NCBI GenBank assembly: GCA_008704415.1
Contig: VXIS01000186.1
Location: forward strand, 1 to 64,000
Direction of reading: 5' to 3'
Origin: Sphaerosporella brunnea
Taxonomy: Eukaryota > Ascomycota > Pezizomycetes > Pezizales > Pyronemataceae
DNA: 64,000 bases
The notes beneath the pieces were generated by a model. It made no database searches. It saw only the letters and a list, made by a program, of their open reading frames with translations, and was not told the DNA's origin. Made by a program: the position numbers and the translations under genes. Positions 56,180-64,000 of this stretch are shown here, piece by piece. Every line of letters begins with the position of its first letter. The stretch's first letter is position 1.

Positions 56180-57031
56180 GGTGAAATTAATACTGACGCC
56201 ATGCTGGTGGCTGTTGCGGAGTAGTTTCACGGCATGACTGTTGTGGTGAAGAATTTCTGCGTGGGAGTGGAGATGGTGTCTAGGGTTTCCGGGTAAACGG
56301 CGGTTCGAGTGTCATTCACGGTTTGTCACTCGACTGCCAAGTCATGATCAAAGTCTAAAGAAGGCTACTAAACAATAGCATTTATTTAGAAGAAATAATC
56401 ATCTGCCAATCAATTCTACCGATTCCTCTCGAAGCACGGCGTGAGTATGTAGGGAAGTAAATCAGCTCGTACATGAAGCCTAGCATCTCGGAGGCCTAGC
56501 TCAATAGAAGGAACGGATCATCTCCCCAAGAGTATCGATATCGTGTTCAAAGTAGAAATAGGCAATTTCATCGTGGATTGACATCACACTACATATGCTG
56601 CGGTGACGACAAGGGAATCCATAGCTGAGACAATAATAGAGCACAGACCTCCTCTGAATTGACGTGCGCGAGCCGAATGCATAAGCTCGATACATCGCAG
56701 CATGCATGGAAGACGCAGAGAAAAATGCAAAGATACATGAGATCACTTCCCACTGTAACTACTTGTATCTCTCCCACCACATGCGCACGCACGCCATTGA
56801 GTTTGAAAGCCCCCGTTTATTGTCACCAGTTCGCCAGTAAAAAGCATCCCAACAACAAACACGCGCATATAGTAGAGAGAGATAGAAAAACACCACCCGG
56901 AGGAACTAAAGAACCGTGCCGATGACTTTTGATGTTCCCATTCGCTTTTTATTTAGAAACAGTACAACAGAAGTTCCCGTTTCAACGAGCCCATCACAAC
57001 CACCACGCCATCACCTGACGAGTTAGACCAT
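56180..57031. other. Intergenic between the ASNSD1-type gene and eL6
   Basis: This is the promoter side of the ASNSD1-type gene and the 3' flank of eL6 (ctttttatttagaaacagta at about 56945). Nothing else is recognisable. Confidence 0.5.
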
Positions 57032-57971
57032 TTAGAACTGCATCAGGTGGGGCCGGTCACCCTTGCTCAGAGAGAACGAGGAGGCGATGTAGTCAGGGAG
57101 GTGGCGCACGTTCTTGATGTTCTTGAGGAGGGCAGCGTCAACCTCCTTCTGGTCGGCCTTGCGAACTTCGGGGGTGGGCTTCTTCTGCAGATTCAAATCC
57201 CATCAGTCCCAATCCTTCGTTCCCCTGAAATGCGACGTGGAGGCGCATACCGTCACCTTGTCGCCCTTGAAGAGCTTCTCCTCCTTGGACTTCTTCGCCT
57301 CTTTCTCGCGAGCGAAGTACTTGTCATCGAATTTGTCAACGTTGACGTCGGTCAGGTCGACAACGGTGGAGGTAGCAATAACGTAGCGAGCGTTAACGCG
57401 GCGGAGGGGAACGCCGTTGATCTTGAAGGGGCCGGTGACCAAGAGGACACCACCGGACAAGGGCTTCAGGTACACAACTCGCTTGCCACGGAATCGGCCA
57501 GCGAGGATGATCAAGACCGCGCCGGGCTTGAGGGAGGGGCGGAGCTTGGTCGGCCGGATGGACTTGCGGACCTATATGGAGCTCTGTTAGCACCAAATCT
57601 CAAGCTTGAGCTATCGGGCGGCGGAAGTTCGAGACACTATGAACAAGATAGACAGAGAAATGGCATGCAGCAAGTAGTGGTCGTCGAAGAATCCGTTTAT
57701 TCTCCCTCCTCCTCCCCCTCGCTCTCGAAAGCTTGTTTTTGGACGAAACTTCCAACTTTCCCAGATCTTCCACGGATATTTCATTCCAAAAGATGCTGCA
57801 TGCCAAATCTCCACCTTTGTCCAAATCGTGCCGCAATTCCTTCACTGCCGTCTCGCTTCGTTGCGCACCCATGGAAAAGTGACCGACCTTCTTCGGCTCG
57901 GGGTCCTCCTGGGAAGAAGGGTACCACTTGGCGACCTCCCGCTTTCCGGTAGACTTGTTCGCAGCCGGCAT
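57032..57971 (-). CDS. RPL6: 60S ribosomal protein eL6
   Basis: Three exons (57888-57971, 57251-57571, 57032-57184; 558 bp) encode 185 residues. Exon 1 gives [20 protein letters not shown] and ends DPEPKK. After a 316-bp intron (donor GTCGGT, acceptor TATAG) exon 2 begins [20 protein letters not shown] and contains the family core [40 protein letters not shown] and [21 protein letters not shown] 66-bp intron (GTATGC; GACTGAT branch; CTGCAG) leads to [20 protein letters not shown] and the C-terminus GDRPHLMQF. This is a cytosolic large-subunit protein. A long first intron after a short first exon is usual for fungal ribosomal protein genes. It is divergent from RPN13, sharing a 419-bp upstream region. 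Confidence 0.95.
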
Positions 57972-58390
57972 CGTGTTTTTGGTGTATGGGACGGTCGGGG
58001 ATCGTTGGGCGTCGGTCGGGGGTCGTTGGGCGTCGGTTGTCGTTGGGCGTTTGCTGGGTAGCAACAGAATCTGTTGTGGGGAATAGAATTCCGCGAGGTG
58101 TGTTAGGGCTTGGTGACTGGCGTTTGGTGTGGGATTTGTGCGCTGGCTGGATTTGGAAAGGCTCGGAGATCAGATTGATTAGATGTGGGGAAGATAAGCA
58201 AGCAATCGATGGGGCAGATGGAAAAGATAAGATTGTGGATAAGATCCGCTGACAAAGGCGGGAAAAGCTGACTGCAGAAGCTACCCGGCAACCCCGTGAA
58301 GCTTGTTCGCTGCTTGTTGCTTGCACGTCACAACTCGTTGCTGCTGCCGTACCAATCTACTTCATCATCATCATCATCACCACCGCCACC
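57972..58390. promoter_or_regulatory. Shared divergent promoter of eL6 and RPN13
   Basis: The 419 bp between two start codons pointing apart must serve both genes. On the eL6 side a tandem repeat at 57992-58050 has three units around tcgttgggcgtcggtcgggg; its distance (20-80 bp from the ATG) places it in the eL6 leader. On the RPN13 side, catcatcatcatcatcacca runs up to the ATG. No clear TATA box was seen. Confidence 0.6.
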
Positions 58391-59615
58391 ATGCCCGCAA
58401 TCCAACCCATCATCGCCATCAAAGCTGGAAAGTGCAACCAGGAGGTCTGTGGCGCTCCTCCGAGACTCTCTTTTCCGTGTTTGAGCTGATGACGAGTTGC
58501 AGGGCACTACCGTCATGCCGTGCCCCGAACCTGGCTTGCTCTACGTCTACCTGCACCCCGACGAAGGTGACCCCGAACCCATCCCGGTGAATCGTCGGAC
58601 TCATCGGCTGACTTCTTGCTAGGACTCCACCACCTGTGCTGGAAACCGCGCGGCGCCGTCGAACCTGAAATTGACCTTCTGATGATCCCTGGCGATGCAC
58701 GGCTGGTCCCCATCAACCCCAATAATACTGGCCGCTTCTTTGTCCTCAAGTTTTCGTCGTCCTCACAGCGCAATTTCTACTGGCTGCAGGCCCAGTCGGA
58801 GGATCCGGAGAACCTTGCCCATTGGAGCGAGCGGGACAAGAGCTGGATCAGGAGGATCGATAACATCTTGCGCGGAGAGGAGGAAGACGAAGAGATGGGA
58901 GATGCGCCGATCAATAGTTCCGAGATTGAGCAGGAGGGTTCGCAGCCGAGACGCGACGGGGAGGACGGAGCGAGGGCGTAGGTTTTCTTTTCCCTTTGTT
59001 TGCTTTTTCCTTGGGTCACGGCTGCACGACATGGGTTGCGTCATTTCCTGTAGAAATGTTGGCGAGCAATAGCAATGGCACGTAATCATTTTCTCGTTGA
59101 TATACCATATCTTCCCATGGAATACGTGTGGGTGGCTACGCCTTTGTATGTAGGATCAAAGTGGCTAATGCGTGCCGTCAATCGTTCCCAGGGCTCCTCC
59201 GCAAATCGATTTCGCGTCTCTCCTCTCCCAGATCCAGGTCCCGGGTGGACAGGCTATGCAGCAAGCGCCCAGCCTCTCGCTCCACGACCTCCTCTCCTCT
59301 GCCAATACCACCCCTCTGGTCGAAAAGATGTCCGAGAAGACGATCGATAGCCTGATTTCGAACCTCCCACCTGCCCTTGTGCCCACGAATGCGAGTCTCT
59401 CCCAGAAGAAGCAGATCATCACCAAGGTTTTGCGGTCGCCGCAGTTCGCCCAGGGTGCAGTCAGCCTCACGGTGGCGCTGCGTGAGGGTGCATTGAGGGG
59501 CGTTGCAGATTCTCTCAAAGTTCCGATCCTGCCTGGAGAGGAGGCCAGTGGCGATCCGGTGGGGGTCTTCGTCAAGGGCATCAAGCGGGAAGTTGAGAAG
59601 GAAGGCGAAAACTAG
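58391..59615 (+). CDS. RPN13: Proteasome ubiquitin receptor Rpn13/ADRM1
   Basis: Four exons (58391-58444, 58503-58566, 58623-58977, 59192-59615; 897 bp) encode 298 residues. The N-terminal Pru domain is clear: IIAIKAGKCN, TVMPCPEPGLLYVYLHPDEG, LHHLCWKPRGAVEPEIDLLM, IPGDARLVPI and GRFFVLKFSSSSQRNFYWLQ. The C-terminal half, after a 214-bp intron (GTAGGT; TTCCCAG), carries a DEUBAD (UCH37-binding) domain: SLSLHDLLSSANTTPLVEKM through SLTVALREGALRGVADSLKV. Known role: docks on Rpn2 in the 19S particle, binds ubiquitin through Pru loops and recruits the deubiquitinase UCH37. Yeast Rpn13 lacks the second domain; this one keeps it, like S. pombe and animal versions. It is divergent from eL6. Confidence 0.93.
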
Positions 59616-60048
59616 AGGGGAAAAGCTACCTACCGTGCATTCTGTTTGCATGCATATAACATAAGTAGCTTAGACTCCTTGTATTCCTATCGGCAGATCT
59701 GGCACCAAATTGATCAAGTGCCAGCCAGAGCGAGCCAAATAATGGATACCACCCTTTCGGTTTGCGAGTGATAATTTATGATTATGAAGCTGGGCTGGGC
59801 TGAATCGAGCGTAAACTGTGCCTGTTACTTGCTCGCTGTGCACTAAGCCTGTCTCTCTGTTGCTTGCCTCTGTGTTTTCTTTGCTTTGATAATCACCCTC
59901 TCACTTCGACATTCCTCCTCCACTCTTCCTCCCCCACCCATCATCGTTCATTCCATCTGCTGCTCCTCATCCTCCTTGTGTTTTTTTTCTCTCCGTCTGT
60001 GTCCCTCTTCCTCTGTTGGCGCTTCACCCCCGTTGCGTACGTCCAAAT
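59616..60048. other. Intergenic upstream of the 797-residue gene
   Basis: CT-rich sequence (59895-60010, cctcctccactcttcctccc and similar) precedes the start and fits a fungal pyrimidine-rich leader. No gene is seen. Confidence 0.5.
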
Positions 60049-62663
60049 ATGAATCCTAGTCACGGAGGAGAGATAACTGGTGGATCGTTTATCTCTTTCA
60101 TGCCGGATTGTACGCTCAATCCCTTGCATTTATTGGGCCCCTTTGCTCACTGCCCTTCCTTCCTTCCACTGCAGATCCTCAGGGTACCCGCAAGCCACTC
60201 ACCAAACGGACCACCGGCACCTCTTCACGAATTATTGAGCGAACGGACTCCTTGAGGAGACGAACCTCTATCACTAGGTAACTGAACTGTCTTGGTTCCC
60301 ATTGCCCAGTACCTTTGCTGATTGAATTCTCACTCGCAGAGTCACGCCCGGAAAACCCGTCTCTTCAGTCTTTGCTCACCCAGAGAATACTCGGCCTGCC
60401 AGTCCTTCCAAAATCGTACCAAAGATCAAGACTGCCATCACCGCATCGAGGATCCCCACGGCCCGAATCCAGGAAAAGCCAGAGCCCAATTCTTCCTCTG
60501 TTGCGATTCGAAGCGGAAATTCAGACGCGTCGGAAAAGAGCTTCATCACGACTTCCGCAGCTACCGGCAAGATGATCGGATCTCAACCTGCAGAATCTTC
60601 GATGGCTACAGCCAAGAGTAAAGCGGTCTATCCAGTTACCCCCTGCAGAAAGAAGCCGGACGAGAGTACCTTGGTCACTGTCAAGAAAGGGAAGGCTGCC
60701 CTTGCGATTACGACGAATGAAGCGACAAAGTCTCCCAAGGTCGTGAAAGAGGATTTGATGAAGTTTCCGACTCTTAGATTTTCTCCAGAGAAGCCCAGCA
60801 GACTCAAAAAGCTGTCCTCCGGTATTGCAGGCCCCAGCTCTCTCAGGAAAACCGCCATCGAAAACAGAGCTACCAAGACTGCCGAACAGAAGGAACCGAA
60901 GACTTCTCGCAGTGACATCTATGCCTGGAGGACCTCTGTTCCTCGCAAGAAGGTCCGAGTCATCTCTCGCTCAAAGATTACTAGCTACCGCTCGATGCTT
61001 CCAGTTCCCAACCCCCCTCCGTCTCCCACCAAAGAGGATGAGATCGAGGAAGAGGCCGAGGATGAGGTCGAGGAGGGGTCGCCTCACGAGACCGAAGAGA
61101 GGGTGGGTGATAGGATTGGTGAAGAAGCCCATATGGGAGGATTTCACGATGCAGTCGGCATGCCTCTGCCTGATAGCCCTGCGACTGAGCCGAATTACGA
61201 ATTCTCTCCACAATTTTCTGGATATGAAGGATCTATTGGATCCGTAGAACCGCCTAGCCACCACGTTCCGCAAAATCCAGTCAAGCCTGAACGTGGCACT
61301 GAGGCACAGCAAAAATTGCAGGAAACAGAGACCGTATCGGACTTAAGGAACCAGTTCCTAGACGCTTTAGGAATCGAAGAGATCAACTTGCCTACTCTGG
61401 CAGCTTGCCTTCGGAGCATCAACTTCAACACCGTTATCAAGGATAAGCTCCGTGAAATCAAGGTCAAGGAGATGTATCAACGCATCAGTATCGTCAAGTT
61501 GCTTGTCTTGTCTTCGAGGTACCACGGGGCGAACGAGAACGAACTCAGTTGCGTCAAAGGGTGGTTGGAGGACCTGAAGGAAGAGCTCTGGATGATAGAG
61601 CGTGAGAAGATGCTTCCGAGCAAGATTTGGTTCGATCAGCTCTTCAGGTGGCTGTGGCACCGTAACGAAAAGGACGAGTCGGACCCCTCTGTCAATCCAC
61701 CCGACGACATTTACGTACTCTACAACAGTGGACCGATGAGGGTATTAGCTGCTAAGAAGGAACACGAGCTGTTCAATCTCAGAGACACTGGCGTTGAGCT
61801 GCTCAGAAATGGATTCAGAAATAAGGAGAAAAAGATGCTCGAGTATTGGGCCAGATTGCGTGGATTGAATGTGATCCCTACCTCTTGTGGAGAGGATATC
61901 ATCGGGGTTTATATGAGACGTTTCACGAGATGGGATAAGATTGAACTGCCCGAGACTTCGATCCAGAGGAGGCGGATGTGGTACTTGTGAGTTTCGCTCT
62001 TCTATCCTCATTGCATATGTTGACCTTCTGGCAGTTGCATCCAACATTATGCCCACTGGAAGGAGGCCGTGTCGTTTTTCGCTCTTTCGCTCAAGATGAT
62101 GAACCTCCTTATCGTCTTCCACGATCTTTGGGGAATGCACGTGGACGGCATGAGCAATCAGGAAAAGAAAGACTTTGCAGTATTGCATGATAATCTATAT
62201 CGATTTGCAACTGTGTTCCTCAAGCCTGTAGAAGAGGGTCGTGATCATATTTGGCAGGAAAATGAGTGCATGTGTGAGTAATATTCCGTGCCTTTGCAAA
62301 CAAGGCTAACAGAAGTCAGACTGTTTCAGCAACTCTGCAGCCGACAAGATTTCGCACGACGAACGTGGAAGGAACATTTGGATGTGGCTCACTCAGCTTG
62401 CCAGCATCGCGGGTTACGGCAAATACTACTCTGCCATCCTGAAGACCATGACAGATGGAAAGGAACCCGACTATGTCAATCAGTTGTTTGAGACGCATTT
62501 CTGGATACCCAGGACTTGTTCCCTCATGACCGGACTCAAGAGGATCAAGGATGCTATGAAGAAGCATGCTGGACCGGGTGAGCGCATGGGATTGGGAGCC
62601 AAGAAACCGAACGTTGCTAGCAATCCCGCAATGAATCCCGGACTCAATGGGTTCAAGTACTAG
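60049..62663 (+). CDS. Uncharacterised 797-residue protein
   Basis: Five exons (60049-60109, 60175-60277, 60340-61986, 62035-62273, 62320-62663; 2,394 bp) join in frame with good donors (GTACGC, GTAACT, GTGAGT, GTGAGT). The first 360 residues are Lys/Ser/Pro-rich and look disordered, with basic patches (SVPRKKVRVISRSKITSYRS) and an acidic run (EDEIEEEAEDEVEEGSPHET). The remaining 430 residues look globular and helical: FLDALGIEEINLPTLAACLR, MYQRISIVKLLVLSSRYHG, WLEDLKEELWMIEREKML, FDQLFRWLWHRNEKDESD, MMNLLIVFHDLWGMHVDGM and YVNQLFETHFWIPRTCSLMT. No signal peptide or membrane span. I do not recognise the family. The layout (long charged tail plus helical domain) suggests a nuclear or cytoskeletal protein, but that is a guess. 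Confidence 0.75.
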
Positions 62664-63864
62664 GAATTTCTTTTATGCTTGCTGATGATTGGTGCTTGCT
62701 GCGTTGTGTTTTTATAGGAGGTTTTACTTGATTGAGGTATCAATTGTTCATGCTTTGCTGGATTTTGATATCGATGGATGAGGTTGTTCACTTTATAGAC
62801 CGCGTACAGGTCTCATTATTAAGATACCCATCTGGTTTGCTACTGCGTTTTTTTTTTTGTTTTTTTTTTTTTTTTTTTCTTTCTTTTCCACTTGCTTGCA
62901 CTTTTATACACCTTTTCTTTTCCATGCCATGCTGGCGGCCTGTATGCCGTATTATGTACTATACCTCATGCTTTGTGCTCGTGGGCACTAATCCTGTTGA
63001 TGATGATGACAAATGAGGAATGCGAAATTGTTTCTATGAGGCGGTCGATGTTAAAGATGACGTTATTGGTAAATACTGGTGCGATGTTTGCTCTTGGGCT
63101 GTGAGAAGATGCCAACCACTCTGCCAGACACGGAATTGAGGTCATTCAGCTTCAAAGCTGTTCAATAAACCCGCGATGACCACATGACCGGTAAGTTATT
63201 CTGGATCCATGACGAGGAGAGGGATGATCAGGGCACTTGCGAAGGCGGATTCACACAGATTGCTGATCACCGGCTCTTCGACAAATCATGCAGGCGTGAA
63301 AAGTACTCATGCTAAGTATAGATAGAGTAGCGATATGCAAGTCTCAGATGTCTAACAATACACTTCGGCAGTTGCGATGCTCCGGGCGATCTCTTGTCTT
63401 GTTCACTTCAACAATTGCAAGCAACTATTATGATCGTGGTGGACTGTCATATAATCCGTTCATACATGCTTATCTGCTCTGCTCTACTCTACGTGTATAT
63501 CGTGCTGTGATGTGATGTGTTCAATTAGCTGTGGCGGTGGTGGCTATGCGATGAACACGCTGGCGTGGTGGGCGTGGGAGGGGGAGTGCAAGTGAGTGGC
63601 CAGGAGAACCAGGGACCACAGCCTAGAATGCCAGATCTGGGGGGAACCAAGGTGCTCGCGATCGTCTTGTTCCTCCGCCCGTAGCTGGTGTTGGTTGTTA
63701 TTTCAACCCGCCGCCCCTCCTCCTCCTCGTCGTCCTCCTCCTCCTCCTCACCCTCCGCTTTCTGAATATCCTTGCCAGCCCTGCCTCGCTTCCGGCACGT
63801 AGAGTAGATACATAGATCAATATAGCAGCCCCCGATCAACGCCGCGAACACCTCCTCCGCTTCC
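62664..63864. other. Intergenic, no supported gene
   Basis: T-rich block at 62849-62885. A minus-strand frame 63525-63965 is Glu/Gly/Ser low complexity from CTC and CCG repeats (63715-63750, 63870-63900) and is probably chance. Nothing else is seen. Confidence 0.45.
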
Positions 63865-64000
63865 ATGTCCCCTCCACCGCCGCCACCACCGTCCACGCCG
63901 CCAGACACATCCCCGAGTGCACAGCAAGAAGAGCCAGAACTGGAGGGATACCCCGACCGCAGCACGTACCAGCTGATCCCTTCCGACTCTGGCCCAACGT
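63865..64000 (+). CDS. Possible 5' end of a gene running off the window
   Basis: An ATG at 63865 opens a frame that stays open to the end: MSPPPPPPPPSTPPDTSPSA, then EEPELEGYPDRSTYQLIPSD. A Pro-rich start followed by ordinary composition is common in fungal proteins. Only 45 codons are visible, so no family can be named, and the opposite strand is also open here. Confidence 0.35.
   Translation, partial: MSPPPPPPPSTPPDTSPSAQQEEPELEGYPDRSTYQLIPSDSGPT

Noticed and set aside
57047..57952. 301-codon plus-strand frame
   Set aside because: It is antisense to eL6, whose exons and protein are unmistakable.
63525..63965. 146-codon minus-strand frame
   Set aside because: Made mostly of Glu, Gly and Ser/Thr/Pro runs from simple repeats.
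1..64000. CRISPR array, bacterial operon or phage-like system
   Set aside because: No regularly spaced direct repeats; introns and gene content show a fungal nuclear genome.

Overview
The window is nuclear DNA of a filamentous ascomycete (Pezizomycotina). The reasons are short 42-90 bp spliceosomal introns with GT..AG ends and CTRAY-like branch sites, a Zn2Cys6 regulator, an NRxAQxxxR bZIP regulator, a GPI-type small wall protein, a tyrosinase and a YAT-type amino acid permease. The class cannot be fixed from sequence alone. Gene density is low: about a dozen intact genes in 64 kb, separated by long intergenic tracts with repeats and gene relics.

Layout. (1) 1-5103 is a near-perfect inverted repeat with 2,543-bp arms around a 17-bp spacer, placing two identical bZIP genes head to head. 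It starts exactly at the window edge and is most simply a fold-back assembly or library artefact, but could be real. (2) 5104-11482 has no convincing gene. (3) 11483-16005 holds a polyQ Zn2Cys6 transcription factor and, on the other strand, a small SET-domain protein. (4) 16006-25072 holds repeats, a tRNA-like sequence, a GPI-anchored protein, a small secreted protein preceded by a CT-rich tandem repeat, and a decayed helix-rich gene. (5) 25073-27496 is an alpha/beta hydrolase with a long disordered N-terminus. (6) 27497-34082 is repeat-rich and holds the relic of a P-loop NTPase of the Crinkler-like fungal type plus a second relic. (7) 34083-42086 holds VPS9, a tyrosinase broken by several frameshifts, and an amino acid permease. 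(8) 42087-54423 is a 12-kb stretch with no gene I can support. (9) 54424-62663 is a compact housekeeping block: an asparagine-synthetase-domain protein (ASNSD1 type), ribosomal protein eL6, the proteasome ubiquitin receptor RPN13, and a 797-residue protein I do not recognise. (10) A gene may start at 63865 and run off the end.

The intact genes are mostly unrelated housekeeping functions (endosomal Rab5 activation, translation, proteasome, nutrient uptake, transcription). I see no biosynthetic cluster, CRISPR array or mobile operon. The clearest structure not explained by single genes is the palindrome, followed by a four-copy dispersed repeat with a GC-rich hairpin core (LTR-like) and the set of decaying genes. 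Splice models were made by eye; where exon lengths sum to a multiple of three and domains join smoothly, confidence is higher.
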